NCBI RefSeq assembly: GCF_002834385.1
Contig: NZ_PITQ01000009.1
Span: forward strand, 1 to 64,000
Source: Rahnella sp. AA
GTDB taxonomy: Bacteria > Pseudomonadota > Gammaproteobacteria > Enterobacterales > Enterobacteriaceae
DNA length: 64,000 bases
Direction of reading: 5' to 3'
This document shows positions 23,985-33,860 of the stretch, in pieces. The notes under the pieces are model-generated. The model did no database searches, had not been told where the DNA came from, and saw only the letters and a list, made by a program, of their open reading frames with translations. The position numbers were made by a program, and so were the translations under genes. The number at the start of each line of letters is the position of its first letter. The first letter of the stretch is position 1.

Positions 23985-26291
23985 ATGAAATTTAAAACTG
24001 AGATCAAACCCTACCACGGCGCGGCCGGCGGCTGGGGTGCATTGGAATCTACCACCCGTTTCGTCTTCGACAGCAAGAAAGTTCTCTCAAACCTGCGTAA
24101 CCTGATGCGTGTTAATAAAGGTCGCGGTTTTGACTGCCCGGGTTGTGCCTGGGGTGACGATAATCACAGCACCTTCAGTTTCTGCGAAAACGGCGCTAAA
24201 GCCGTCAGCTGGGAAGCCACACGTAAAGCCGTTGAGCCGGAATTCTTCGCTCAGCATAGCGTCAGTAAACTGCGCGCACAAAGCGATTACTTCCTCGAGT
24301 ATCAGGGGCGTCTGACCCACCCGATGCGTTATAACCGCACGACCGACCATTACGAGCCGATAAGCTGGGACGCCGCATTTTCGCTGATCGCCAGCCATCT
24401 CAAAGGCCTTGAAAGCCCGGATCAGGCAGATTTCTACACCTCCGGTCGTGCCAGTAACGAAGCCTCTTATCTTTATCAGGTCTTTGGCCGCATGTTCGGC
24501 ACCAACAACTTCCCTGACTGCTCGAACATGTGTCATGAAGCCAGCGGCGTGGGCCTGAAGCAAAGTATCGGCGTGGGCAAAGGCACCATCCGTCTGGATG
24601 ACTTTGAGAAAGCCGATGCCATTTTCGTCTTTGGTCAGAATCCGGGCACTAACCACCCGCGTATGTTGCACAGTTTGCGTCATGCTTCTGACCGTGGCGC
24701 AAAAGTCGTCAGCTTCAATACCCTGCGTGAACGTGGTCTCGAACGTTTTGCCGATCCGCAAAAACCGCTGGAAGTGGTGACACCGAAAGCCGGTCGCATC
24801 AGTTCGGCGTATTACCAGCCAAATCTGGGCGGTGACATGGCTGCCGTGCGCGGTATCGTAAAAGCGTTGCTGCAAACCCAGCGTGAACGCATTGCCTCAG
24901 GCCAGCCTTCCCTGTTTGATGAAGCATTCATTGCCAAAAACTGTGCCGGCGTAGATGAGTATCTGGCCGTTGTTGATGCCACCAGTTGGGAAAAAATCAC
25001 CGGGCAGTCGGGTCTGAGTGAGCAAGACCTGCGTGAAGCAGCGGCCATTTATATGAATGCCGAACGCGTGATCTGTACCTGGGCGATGGGCGTCACACAG
25101 CACAAGCACTCCGTGCCGACAGTCCGTGAAATCACTAACCTGCAACTGCTGTTTGGTCAGTTGGGTAAACCCGGTGCCGGTTTATGCCCGGTGCGCGGCC
25201 ACAGTAACGTGCAGGGTAACCGCACGATGGGGATTGACGAAAAAGCCCCGAAAGCCTTACTCGATGCGATGGAAAGCCACTACAAATTCACCCCACCGCG
25301 CGTTCCCGGCCATAACACCGTTGAAGCGCTGGAAGCTATGCTGCGTGGCGATGCGAAAGTGCTGATTTGCCTTGGCGGGAATCTGGCGGCAGCAGCACCG
25401 GATACTCCGCGTACCGAACAGGCGCTGAGCAATCTGGATTTATCCGTGCAGATCAGCACCAAGCTGAACCGCACACACCTGACGCCGGGCGCTGAAGCGC
25501 TGATCCTGCCGACACTGGGCCGGACCGAACTGGATATGCAGGCGACCGGTTCTCAGTTCATCACCGTGGAAGATTCTTTCAGCATGGTGCATGCGTCCGA
25601 AGGCGTGGGTATCCCGTTATCTAAAGAGCAGCGTTCAGAAACCGCGATTGTCTGCGGTATCGCCAACGCCGTGCTGGGTGACAAATACCTCGACTGGATG
25701 GCGCTGGCCGATGATTACAACCTGATCCGCGATCATATCGAAGCCACCATCCCGGGATTCAAGGATTTCAACGCACGTTGCGATATCAAAGGCGGCTTCT
25801 ATCTGGGCAATGCTGCCGCAGAGCTGACATTTAATACCCTGAGCGGTAAGGCCAATTTCAGCGCGTCTCCGCTGCCTGAAGTGCTAATCCCGATGGGTGA
25901 CCAGAATGCCCCGTTCACCCTGCAAACTTTGCGTTCGCACGATCAGTACAACACTACGATTTACGGCCTCGATGACCGTTATCGCGGCGTATACGGCCAG
26001 CGTGAAGTCTTGTTTATTCACCCGCAGGATCTGGCCGATTTAGGTCTGAACGACGGCGAACTGGTGGAAATCGAAACCCTGTGGAACGACGGTATTGAAC
26101 GCAAAGTCACCGGTTTCAAACTGGTGAGCTATGATATCCCGCGCGGGAATCTGGCGGCGTATTACCCGGAAACCAATCCGCTGGTTCCGATGTCCAGTTT
26201 TGGCGACCAGACCCACACTCCGACCTCAAAAGCCGTTCCGGTGACCATCCGTCGCTGCGAGCAAAAAGTTGACCTGCAACGTATCGCATAA
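23985..26291 (+). CDS. YdeP-like FdhF-family molybdopterin oxidoreductase
   Basis: 768 residues. The N-terminus YHGAAGGWGALES and the short Cys motif DCPGCAWGD are as in E. coli YdeP. Then come YTSGRASNEASYLYQ, the SNMCHE segment with the probable molybdenum-site Cys, VFGQNPGTNHPRML, the GHSNVQGNRT cofactor block and the C-terminal SHDQYNTTIYGLDDRYRGV. These proteins resemble formate dehydrogenase H but lack the full four-Cys iron-sulfur motif. Their substrate is not established; YdeP has been linked to acid resistance. No partner subunit gene is adjacent, and a terminator follows. Confidence 0.83.
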   Translation: MKFKTEIKPYHGAAGGWGALESTTRFVFDSKKVLSNLRNLMRVNKGRGFDCPGCAWGDDNHSTFSFCENGAKAVSWEATRKAVEPEFFAQHSVSKLRAQSDYFLEYQGRLTHPMRYNRTTDHYEPISWDAAFSLIASHLKGLESPDQADFYTSGRASNEASYLYQVFGRMFGTNNFPDCSNMCHEASGVGLKQSIGVGKGTIRLDDFEKADAIFVFGQNPGTNHPRMLHSLRHASDRGAKVVSFNTLRERGLERFADPQKPLEVVTPKAGRISSAYYQPNLGGDMAAVRGIVKALLQTQRERIASGQPSLFDEAFIAKNCAGVDEYLAVVDATSWEKITGQSGLSEQDLREAAAIYMNAERVICTWAMGVTQHKHSVPTVREITNLQLLFGQLGKPGAGLCPVRGHSNVQGNRTMGIDEKAPKALLDAMESHYKFTPPRVPGHNTVEALEAMLRGDAKVLICLGGNLAAAAPDTPRTEQALSNLDLSVQISTKLNRTHLTPGAEALILPTLGRTELDMQATGSQFITVEDSFSMVHASEGVGIPLSKEQRSETAIVCGIANAVLGDKYLDWMALADDYNLIRDHIEATIPGFKDFNARCDIKGGFYLGNAAAELTFNTLSGKANFSASPLPEVLIPMGDQNAPFTLQTLRSHDQYNTTIYGLDDRYRGVYGQREVLFIHPQDLADLGLNDGELVEIETLWNDGIERKVTGFKLVSYDIPRGNLAAYYPETNPLVPMSSFGDQTHTPTSKAVPVTIRRCEQKVDLQRIA

Positions 26292-26299
26292 AACAACTC

Positions 26300-26336
26300 A
26301 CTTATACCCGTTATTGATGCGGGTATAAGTCCTTTC
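26300..26336 (+). terminator. Terminator of the YdeP-like gene
   Basis: ACTTATACCCG and CGGGTATAAGT form a perfect 11-bp stem with a 9-base loop, followed by CCTTTCC, a poor but plausible U-tract. Confidence 0.65.
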
Positions 26337-26439
26337 CTGCATCAGGGTTATCAGCAGTAAGAGCTTGCCCGAAGGGGCTTAATCGCGTAAAACTGTCTGC
26401 CGCTAATCGAGCTACATTAACCCTAATTCTCTGGACGAT

Positions 26440-28383
26440 ATGTTTCAAGATAACCCGCTGCTCGCGCAGCTAAAACAGCAACTTCACTCTCAGACCCCAC
26501 GTGTCGAAGGCATTGTGAAAGGCACTGAGAAAGGCTTTGGCTTTCTTGAAGTAGACGGCCAAAAAAGCTATTTCATTCCGCCTCCGTACATGAAAAAAGT
26601 CATGCACGGGGACCGCGTAATCGCCTCCCTGCAAACCGAAAAAGAACGTGAAGTCGTCCAGCCGGAAACGCTGGTTGAGCCGTTCCTCAGCCGTTTTGTA
26701 GGTCGAGTGACGAAGAAAGATGACCGTCTTTCCATCATCCCTGACCATCCTTTATTACGAGACGCCATTCAGTGCCGCGTCGCCCGTAACATCAATCATG
26801 AAGTCAGTGATGGCGACTGGTGCGTCGCTGAAATGCGCCGCCACCCGCTGAAAGAAGGCGATCACAGCTTCCAGGCTGAAATCACCGAGTGGATCACCAC
26901 CGGCACAGACGATCTCGCGCCGTGGTGGGTCACGCTGGCACGCCATAATCTTGAGCGTGAAGCGCCTAAATCCGATATCGCTGAACTGCGCGATGAAGGT
27001 CTGGCCCGTGAAGACCTGACCGCCCTGCCATTTGTCACCATCGACAGCGGCAGCACGCAGGACATGGATGACGCGCTGTATGTGAAAGACAACGGCGACG
27101 GCACCTTGCTGATGACCATCGCGATTGCTGACCCGACGGCATATGTCTCCGAAGGCAGCGAACTCGATAACATCGCCAAAAAACGTGCGTTCACCAACTA
27201 TCTGCCGGGCTTTAACATCCCGATGTTGCCGCGTGAATTGTCCGACGACGTGTGCTCTCTGTGGCCGGACGTCAGCCGCCCGGTTCTCGCCTGTTCCGTC
27301 ACCCTGGGCACCGATGGTGCACTGGGCAATGACATTCGTTTCTTCGCCGCCACCATCGAATCAAAAGCCAAACTGGCTTATGACGATGTGTCCGACTGGC
27401 TGGAAGCGGATGAGAAAAGCGCATGGCAACCGGCCAGCGATGTAATTGCTGATCAAATACGTCTGCTGAAACGCGTTTGCGACGTGCGCAGCGCATGGCG
27501 TACCGAACACGCGCTGGTGTTTAAAGACCGTCCTGACTACCGCTTCGTGTTGGGTGAAAAAGGCAACGTTCTGGAAATCGTCGCTGAGCACCGCCGTATC
27601 GCTAACCGCATTGTTGAAGAATCCATGATCGCTGCTAACGTCTGTGCCGCTATTGCGCTGCGCGACAGCCTCGGTTTCGGCGTATACAACGTGCACACCG
27701 GCTTTGATCCGCTGCTGGTCGAAAACGCTGTCACGGTGCTTCAGGCTAACGATGTGGAAGCCAATGCTGAAGAATTGCTGACGCTGCCAGGTTTCTGTGC
27801 GCTGCGCCGTAAACTGGATGCCTTACCAACACAGTTCCTCGACAGCCGTATCCGTCGTTTCCAGACCTTTGCGGAAATCAGCACCACACCGGGGCCGCAC
27901 TTCGGTCTGGGTCTGGAAGCCTATGCGACCTGGACGTCACCTATCCGTAAATACGGCGATATGGTGAATCACCGTCTGCTGAAAGCGATGATCCTGCAAC
28001 AGTCCGCAGAGAAACCGAAGGACGAGATGACCGTTCAGTTAGCCGAACGCCGCCGTGCAAACCGCATGGCCGAGCGCGATGTCGGTGACTGGCTGTATGC
28101 CCGTTATCTGGAAGATAAAGTCGGCACGGATGTGAAATTCAGTGCTGAAATTATCGATGTGACCCGAGGTGGTTTGCGCGTCCGTCTGCAAGATATCGGC
28201 GCGGTCGCGTTCATCCCGGCTCCGTTCCTGCACAGCGTGCGCGACGAGCTGGTTTGCAGCGCAGACACCGGCACCGTGCTGATCAAAGGCGAAGTCGCCT
28301 ATCGTCAGAGTGACATCATTGATGTCAATATCGCGGAAGTACGGATGGAAAATCGCAATGTGATTGCCAAACCGGCGGTTTGA
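26440..28383 (+). CDS. rnb: Exoribonuclease II
   Basis: 647 residues against 644 in E. coli, with an identical start ([20 protein letters not shown]). Domain order is two cold-shock domains, the RNB catalytic domain ([18 protein letters not shown] with the metal-binding Asp residues, then [12 protein letters not shown]) and a C-terminal S1 domain ([20 protein letters not shown]). It degrades single-stranded RNA 3' to 5' in the cytoplasm and is a main mRNA-decay enzyme. It is transcribed alone with a strong terminator. Confidence 0.96.
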   Translation: MFQDNPLLAQLKQQLHSQTPRVEGIVKGTEKGFGFLEVDGQKSYFIPPPYMKKVMHGDRVIASLQTEKEREVVQPETLVEPFLSRFVGRVTKKDDRLSIIPDHPLLRDAIQCRVARNINHEVSDGDWCVAEMRRHPLKEGDHSFQAEITEWITTGTDDLAPWWVTLARHNLEREAPKSDIAELRDEGLAREDLTALPFVTIDSGSTQDMDDALYVKDNGDGTLLMTIAIADPTAYVSEGSELDNIAKKRAFTNYLPGFNIPMLPRELSDDVCSLWPDVSRPVLACSVTLGTDGALGNDIRFFAATIESKAKLAYDDVSDWLEADEKSAWQPASDVIADQIRLLKRVCDVRSAWRTEHALVFKDRPDYRFVLGEKGNVLEIVAEHRRIANRIVEESMIAANVCAAIALRDSLGFGVYNVHTGFDPLLVENAVTVLQANDVEANAEELLTLPGFCALRRKLDALPTQFLDSRIRRFQTFAEISTTPGPHFGLGLEAYATWTSPIRKYGDMVNHRLLKAMILQQSAEKPKDEMTVQLAERRRANRMAERDVGDWLYARYLEDKVGTDVKFSAEIIDVTRGGLRVRLQDIGAVAFIPAPFLHSVRDELVCSADTGTVLIKGEVAYRQSDIIDVNIAEVRMENRNVIAKPAV

Positions 28384-28410
28384 CCATCAGGTGATGGGGT
28401 TTGATCTTAA

Positions 28411-28440
28411 AAAGCCGGTTCATGGGAATCGGCTTTTTTT
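28411..28440 (+). terminator. Rho-independent terminator of rnb
   Basis: Stem GCCGGTTC/GAATCGGC (one G-T pair) with an ATGG loop and flanking AAA/TTTTTTT. The A-run on the left would let it also end transcripts of the convergent dehydrogenase gene. Confidence 0.88.
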
Positions 28441-28462
28441 GTGCCTGGATGCCTGTGGCCGC

Positions 28463-29554
28463 TCAGGCATCCAACAAATCTGCCATTGCCTCTACCCGCG
28501 AGATCGCCTCATACAATCCCCCTGCCGTCACTGGCTCCGGCATGTTTTCCATGTCCGGTGCATGCAACGATGCCTTCACGATGCTGTCGAGTTCTCCGGC
28601 ATTCAGCTCGGCGATTTCACTCAGACGCAGCGGCACGGCGCAGGCGTGGGCGAGCCTGATGGCTTCCATCAGCTCTTCGTCGCTGCGGTTTTCCAGCGCC
28701 AGCAGGCAAAGGTTGCCGAAACCGACCAGCAAGCCGTGACCGAACTCGCGGGTTTTATCGCAAACAGTGAAACCTTCGTAAATAGCGTGGGATGCGGCGG
28801 CGTGGGCCCCGCTGCTCATCAGCGAAGTCAGACCGGCAAACATGAAAATGGCGTCCAGCACCTGATCCAGTTCGGCGTTCGGTTTACCGGCGCGCACCGC
28901 GTCGCAGGCGGCCGGGCCACAGGATTCGATCAGGTCATAACAAATCCGGCTGTTGGCGCTCGAAGATCGCGCAACGCCGCTTAACTGGCCGTTATGACGG
29001 CTGATGGCGCGGAACTCATACCATTTTGCCAGCGTATCGCCCAGCCCCGCAGCCAGCCAGCGCAACGGCGCGGCAGCCAGAATTGCACTGTCGATAATGA
29101 CCGCCGCAGGTGCCTGTGGCAGCGGGAACAAATCGCGGAAATGCCCGTCATCGTGATAACGGATAGTCAGCGGAGTGACAGCGGCGCAGGTTGCGGCGAT
29201 GGTCGGAATGGTCACCACCGGCACATTGGTTTCCACGCCGACGGCCTTGCAGGTATCGAGAGATTTCCCGCCGCCCACGCCAATCACGATGTCGGCCTTT
29301 TTATCTTTCACCACTTTCGCCAGACGCGTGATATTGCTTTCGCTGCTTTCACCGCCAAACCATTCGCTGCCCACCAGTTCCACCGCACAACCTTCCAGCT
29401 GATGACGAATTTTATCGCCCACCGCCATCAGGGCCTGATGCCCGCCAATCACCAGCGCGCGCTTTCCCAGCAACGCACAAATATCGCCAAGCTGAGAAAT
29501 AACGCCGGGGCCGCGCAGAATTTGCGCCGGGAAGATGATGTTCTGTGCCTGCAT
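28463..29554 (-). CDS. GldA/HcxA-like metal-dependent alcohol dehydrogenase
   Basis: 363 residues of the glycerol dehydrogenase-like branch of iron-containing alcohol dehydrogenases. It has the nucleotide loop IVIGVGGGKSLDTCKAV, TIPTIAATCAAVTPLTIRY, and the metal ligands Asp in AGLGDTLAKWYE, His in GAHAAASHAIYEGF and His in REFGHGLLVGFG. The TIAATCAA block and the KW-E environment recall E. coli YbdH (HcxA), which acts on 2-hydroxy/2-oxo acids, more than GldA. It follows the FMN oxidase gene by 81 bases and is the last gene of the run below hutU, so a role in 2-oxo/2-hydroxy acid interconversion is likely but unproven. Confidence 0.78.
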   Translation of the reverse strand: MQAQNIIFPAQILRGPGVISQLGDICALLGKRALVIGGHQALMAVGDKIRHQLEGCAVELVGSEWFGGESSESNITRLAKVVKDKKADIVIGVGGGKSLDTCKAVGVETNVPVVTIPTIAATCAAVTPLTIRYHDDGHFRDLFPLPQAPAAVIIDSAILAAAPLRWLAAGLGDTLAKWYEFRAISRHNGQLSGVARSSSANSRICYDLIESCGPAACDAVRAGKPNAELDQVLDAIFMFAGLTSLMSSGAHAAASHAIYEGFTVCDKTREFGHGLLVGFGNLCLLALENRSDEELMEAIRLAHACAVPLRLSEIAELNAGELDSIVKASLHAPDMENMPEPVTAGGLYEAISRVEAMADLLDA

Positions 29555-29635
29555 AACTGCTTCTCCGTGATGCTTGTGTTTGACTGATTCAGGTTAAAAA
29601 TTCTGAGGATGTTTACTGTTTTTAGTTTGTACACA

Positions 29636-30784
29636 TTACCACTGAGGACGCAGCAAATGCGGCCCCAGCTGATGCACCGACGTGCAGCCAAGCTGCGCCA
29701 GCGTGCGGTCAACTTCCTGCAAGATAATCTCCAGCGCACGTTGCGCGCCCGCTTCGCCAGCCGCCGCCACGCCGTAGAGCATCGGGCGGCCAAGCAATAC
29801 GGCATTCGCGCCCAGCGCCAGCGCTTTCACCACGTCCGTGCCGCGACGGAAACCGCTGTCGATAAGAATAGTGGCATCTGCCCCGCACAACTGGCGGATT
29901 TCCGGCAAGACTTCCATCGCACTGACCGAACCGTCGAGCTGTCGGCCGCCGTGGTTGGACAGCACAATGCCGTCCGCGCCCGCGTCCAGCGCACGTTGCG
30001 CATCGGCCGGTGCCAGAATGCCTTTAATCAGCAGCGCGCCCTGCCACTGGCTGCGGATCCAGCCGATCGTTTCCCAGTTCAGACGGGTATCCATCTGCTC
30101 TGAGAAATAGCTCGCCCCGCCCGCGCCGCGCTGTTTATCCGCAGGCACGTAAGGTTTTAAATTGCCAAAACCGGGCATGCCCGCCGGTTTGAGCGTCCGC
30201 CACACCCAGCCGGGATGCAGCGCCACGTCCACCAGGCTCGACAATGAAAGTTTCATTGGCCGCCGGTAGTTACGTTTATCTTTTTCACGATTACCAAAAT
30301 GTACGGCATCCACGGACACCACCAGCGTGGTACATCCGGCGGCTTTCGCCCGCTCAAGCAGGCCAGTCGTCACCGCGCGATCTTTTAATACGTACAGCTG
30401 AAACCAGTGCTGCGGCAGGTTTTCCGCCGCGATTTCTTCAATCGACGCCGTGGATACCGTGCTCTGGATATACCCGATCCCGGCACGTTTGGCGGTACGG
30501 GCCAGCATGGCGTCTGCGCCAAAACGCAGCATGCCGTTGTAACCGGTCGGTGCAATCAGCACCGGCGCAGAAAGCATCTGCCCGCATAGCGTGACGGACA
30601 AATCGCGCTGGCTGGAGTCCGTCAGCACCGGCGGAATAAAGCGCCAGCGGGCAAAAACCTCACGGTTATCTTTCAACGTTTGTTCATCATCCGCCCCGCC
30701 TTCCACATAGCTGAAAGCAAAACGCGGCAACGCGCACCGCGCCTGATGGCGCAATTCTTCAATGTTTAACGCAGCACGCTTCAC
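29636..30784 (-). CDS. FMN-dependent alpha-hydroxy-acid oxidase/dehydrogenase
   Basis: 382 residues with the TIM barrel of the LldD/glycolate oxidase/mandelate dehydrogenase family. It shows FSYVEGGADDEQTLKDN at the start, IAPTGYNGML, HWFQLYVLKDR and the active-site block LSNHGGRQLDG with catalytic His, followed by ILIDSGFRRGTDVVKALALG. It oxidises a 2-hydroxy acid to the 2-oxo acid. It lacks an obvious membrane-binding loop like that of LldD. The start is GTG at 30784, overlapping the aminotransferase stop codon (GTGA), so both are translationally coupled. Their coupling suggests that the aminotransferase consumes the 2-oxo product. Confidence 0.83.
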   Translation of the reverse strand: MKRAALNIEELRHQARCALPRFAFSYVEGGADDEQTLKDNREVFARWRFIPPVLTDSSQRDLSVTLCGQMLSAPVLIAPTGYNGMLRFGADAMLARTAKRAGIGYIQSTVSTASIEEIAAENLPQHWFQLYVLKDRAVTTGLLERAKAAGCTTLVVSVDAVHFGNREKDKRNYRRPMKLSLSSLVDVALHPGWVWRTLKPAGMPGFGNLKPYVPADKQRGAGGASYFSEQMDTRLNWETIGWIRSQWQGALLIKGILAPADAQRALDAGADGIVLSNHGGRQLDGSVSAMEVLPEIRQLCGADATILIDSGFRRGTDVVKALALGANAVLLGRPMLYGVAAAGEAGAQRALEIILQEVDRTLAQLGCTSVHQLGPHLLRPQW

Positions 30785-31935
30785 GCGGCTTCCTCCGCCA
30801 GAATGTGTTTCAGGCTTTCCATAAACTGCCGGTTATCCTGTTCATTACCGACTGACACGCGGATCCAGTTTTCATAACCGGTTTCGCGCCACGGTTTGAT
30901 AATGACGCCATAAGTAAGCAATCGCTGTGCCAGTTCAGAGCTCGGCTGACCGCAGTCAAAAAACAGGAAATTGGCGTGCGACGGCGCAACGGTGAAGCCC
31001 AGAGCCGTCAGCTCAGCGGCCATTTTTTCACGCTGCGCCGTGACCAGCGCAATGCTGTCACGAACGTGCTGTTTGTCCTGCAAAGCCGCAACGGCGGCGG
31101 TTTGCGCTGAGCGGTTAATGTTGAACGGCGTCCGGACACGGTCGAGCAGATTCACCAGTTCAGGATGGCTGGCTAAACCATAGCCAATACGCAAACCGGC
31201 CAGCCCGTAGGCTTTGGAGAAGGTACGCAACACAATCCACGGGCGCGGCTGCGCAGCCAGCACGCGCAGGCTGTCAGGGTAATCCGGCTCGTTTTCGCAA
31301 TATTCGAAATAAGCTTCGTCAATCACCAGAATGCAATCCTGCGGGGCGGCATCGATAATACGGGCGAATCCTTCGCGCCCCAGCATGCAGCCCACCGGGT
31401 TCGATGGATTGCTGAAAATCACCATTTTGGCGGGTGTGGAAAGCGCCTGTTCCCAGACCTCAATGTCAAACTGCTGCTGCGCATTGACGCCCACCAGCGT
31501 AACGTCTGCTCCCATCATGCGCGGGAAAATTTCATGCAGGCCAAATGATGGGATCAGCGTGACGACGCGGTCGCCGGGGTTGAGAAAGGCCAGCGCCAGC
31601 ATGTGTAAAATATCTTCAGAACCGTTGCCGGCCACAATGTTTTCCGCGCTGACGCCGGTTTCTCTCGCCAGCGCCGCACGCAATGCAGCGCTCGAGGCAT
31701 CAGAATAAATCGCGCTGAAACGTGCATCGGCTTCAAGTGCTGCGATAACTTTCGGGCTGGCCCCCAGCGGATTCTCATTGCTCGCCAGTTTGGCGATACG
31801 GGCTACGCCATATTTTTGCTGTACAGCGTCGGCTGAAAGCCCTGCGTTATACACACCCAGCGCCCGTGATGCGGGCCTTGCCAGATTTTTCAGGCTCTCT
31901 TTTGCTGCATCAAAAACGGTCTGATCTGAAGCCAT
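30781..31935 (-). CDS. HisC-like PLP-dependent aminotransferase
   Basis: 384 residues, fold type I, closest by eye to histidinol-phosphate aminotransferase. It has KLASNENPLGASPKVIAAL, GNGSEDILHMLALAFLNPGD, VIFSNPSNPVGC, VIDEAYFEYCE, the PLP-lysine segment TFSKAYGLAGLRIGYG and the C-terminal NWIRVSVGNEQDN. The position below hutU rather than in a his operon argues for a catabolic paralogue, for example one transaminating imidazolepyruvate or another aromatic 2-oxo acid. GAGG precedes the ATG. The gene starts after a terminator behind hutU and has no HutC site in front. Confidence 0.82.
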   Translation of the reverse strand: MASDQTVFDAAKESLKNLARPASRALGVYNAGLSADAVQQKYGVARIAKLASNENPLGASPKVIAALEADARFSAIYSDASSAALRAALARETGVSAENIVAGNGSEDILHMLALAFLNPGDRVVTLIPSFGLHEIFPRMMGADVTLVGVNAQQQFDIEVWEQALSTPAKMVIFSNPSNPVGCMLGREGFARIIDAAPQDCILVIDEAYFEYCENEPDYPDSLRVLAAQPRPWIVLRTFSKAYGLAGLRIGYGLASHPELVNLLDRVRTPFNINRSAQTAAVAALQDKQHVRDSIALVTAQREKMAAELTALGFTVAPSHANFLFFDCGQPSSELAQRLLTYGVIIKPWRETGYENWIRVSVGNEQDNRQFMESLKHILAEEAA

Positions 31936-32030
31936 CTTTTACCTCATGCTGTGAAGATTCTGTTCCCGAGTATGCAGGAAGTCAGCGCGGTTTTACGCCA
32001 CTTTTTAACGCATTTTCAGATTATTTTAGA

Positions 32031-32063
32031 AACAAAACGGGCAGCGGCCTGCGCCACTGCCCG
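32031..32063 (-). terminator. Terminator behind hutU
   Basis: On the minus strand CGGGCAG and CTGCCCG form a 7-bp stem (32038-32063) and TTTTGTTTCT follows. It separates the hutHU unit from the aminotransferase operon, allowing at most read-through. Confidence 0.75.
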
Positions 32064-32116
32064 CTGATTTTGTTCAATTTAATTGCCGCTGTATTAATCA
32101 CTTGCCCGAACGGGTT

Positions 32117-33799
32117 TCATAACATCGGCAGGTTCAGGTCATTTCGTTCCGCGCAGGCTTTGGCCTGCTCATAACCGGCATCAGCATGACGCATCACGCC
32201 GGTTGCCGGGTCATTCCACAGAACGCGCGAAAGGCGTGCATCGGCCTCTTTAGTGCCGTCCGCAACAATGACCATACCCGCATGTTGCGAGAAGCCCATG
32301 CCGACACCGCCGCCGTGGTGCAGGCTGACCCAGGTCGCGCCGCCCGCGGTGTTGAGTAACGCATTGAGCAGCGGCCAGTCGGAAACCGCATCAGAGCCAT
32401 CTTTCATGGCTTCGGTTTCACGATTTGGCGAGGCCACAGAACCGGTATCCAGATGGTCGCGACCAATAACAACCGGCGCTTTCAGCTCACCGTTGCGTAC
32501 CATTTCATTGAACGCCAGCCCGGCAATATGACGCTCACCCAGACCGAGCCAGCAGATACGTGCCGGTAAACCCTGGAAGGCAATGCGCTCACGCGCCATG
32601 TCCAGCCAGTTGATCAGGTTGGCGTTATCCGGGAACAGTTCTTTGAGTTTGGCGTCAGTTTTGTAGATATCTTCCGGGTCACCGGAAAGCGCCACCCAGC
32701 GGAACGGGCCTTTGCCTTCGCAGAACAGCGGGCGGATATACGCAGGGACAAAACCCGGGAAATCAAAGGCATTGGTCACGCCTTCGTCTTTCGCCACCTG
32801 ACGGATATTGTTGCCGTAATCCACGGTCGGAATGCCCATAGCGTGAAAATCCAGCATCGCCTGAACGTGTTTTGCCATCGAGGCTTTTGCGGCTTTCACC
32901 ACAGATTGCGGATCCGATTTACGCGCTTCCTGCCATTTTTCCAGGCTCCAGCCTTCCGGCAGATAACCGTTCAGCGGGTCATGCGCCGAGGTCTGGTCGG
33001 TGACGATATCCGGGCGCAAACCGCCTTCTTTCGCACGCGCCACCAGCTGTGGCATCAGTTCAGCCGCATTGCCCAGCAGGCCGACAGAAATGGCTTTTTT
33101 CTCCGCACAGGCTTTTTCAATCATTGCCAGCGCTTCATCAATGCTGTGCGCCTTGTAATCGACATAACGGGTACGCAGACGGAAATCGATACGCGATTCC
33201 TGGCATTCAATCGCCAGCACGCACGCCCCGGCCAGAACGCCCGCCAGCGGTTGTGCGCCGCCCATACCGCCCAGACCGGCGGTCAAAATCCATTTGCCGC
33301 GCAGGTCGCTGTTGTAGTGCTGACGACCAGCTTCAGCGAACGTTTCGTAGGTGCCCTGAACGATGCCCTGCGCCCCGATGTAAATCCACGAACCGGCAGT
33401 CATCTGGCCGTACATCATCAGCCCGGCTTTATCCAGCTCATGGAAATGTTCCCAGTTTGCCCAGTGCGGCACGATATTGGAGTTGGCAATCAGCACGCGC
33501 GGCGCATCGGTATGGGTACGGAATACGCCGACCGGTTTGCCGGACTGAACGAGCAGAGTTTCGTCTTCACGCAGCTGGCGCAGGCTTTCCAGAATGCCTT
33601 CAAACGCGGGCCAGTTACGCGCCGCTTTACCAATCCCGCCGTAAACCACCAGGTCTTCCGGGCGCTCAGCGACATCCGGATCAAGATTGTTTTGGATCAT
33701 GCGGTACGCCGCTTCAATCAGCCAGTTCTGACAGCTCAGTTCAGTCCCGTGCGGCGCACGAACAACGCGGGCAACAGCCGTTTTTTGTGGAGCGTTCAT
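32117..33799 (-). CDS. hutU: Urocanate hydratase
   Basis: 560 residues, the usual length. It has [40 protein letters not shown], the dinucleotide-binding [20 protein letters not shown], and [20 protein letters not shown] with the essential Cys region near the C-terminus. It hydrates urocanate to imidazolonepropionate using tightly bound NAD+ as electrophile; it is cytosolic and the second step of histidine degradation. AAGGA precedes the ATG. It follows hutH by 61 bases on the same strand and is presumably co-transcribed from the hutH promoter. Confidence 0.96.
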   Translation of the reverse strand: MNAPQKTAVARVVRAPHGTELSCQNWLIEAAYRMIQNNLDPDVAERPEDLVVYGGIGKAARNWPAFEGILESLRQLREDETLLVQSGKPVGVFRTHTDAPRVLIANSNIVPHWANWEHFHELDKAGLMMYGQMTAGSWIYIGAQGIVQGTYETFAEAGRQHYNSDLRGKWILTAGLGGMGGAQPLAGVLAGACVLAIECQESRIDFRLRTRYVDYKAHSIDEALAMIEKACAEKKAISVGLLGNAAELMPQLVARAKEGGLRPDIVTDQTSAHDPLNGYLPEGWSLEKWQEARKSDPQSVVKAAKASMAKHVQAMLDFHAMGIPTVDYGNNIRQVAKDEGVTNAFDFPGFVPAYIRPLFCEGKGPFRWVALSGDPEDIYKTDAKLKELFPDNANLINWLDMARERIAFQGLPARICWLGLGERHIAGLAFNEMVRNGELKAPVVIGRDHLDTGSVASPNRETEAMKDGSDAVSDWPLLNALLNTAGGATWVSLHHGGGVGMGFSQHAGMVIVADGTKEADARLSRVLWNDPATGVMRHADAGYEQAKACAERNDLNLPML

Positions 33800-33860
33800 C
33801 GTCGGTTCCTTCTCTCAAATAGGGTGTTTTAGCTCAAAAATAATCAGGCAAAGCTTGCGG

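Noticed and set aside
24087-24875. 262-codon open frame opposite the YdeP-like gene
   Set aside because: Antisense shadow; the plus-strand molybdopterin protein is conserved across this stretch.
32843-33832. 329-codon open frame opposite hutU
   Set aside because: Shadow frame on the other strand of a well-conserved gene, without a ribosome binding site.
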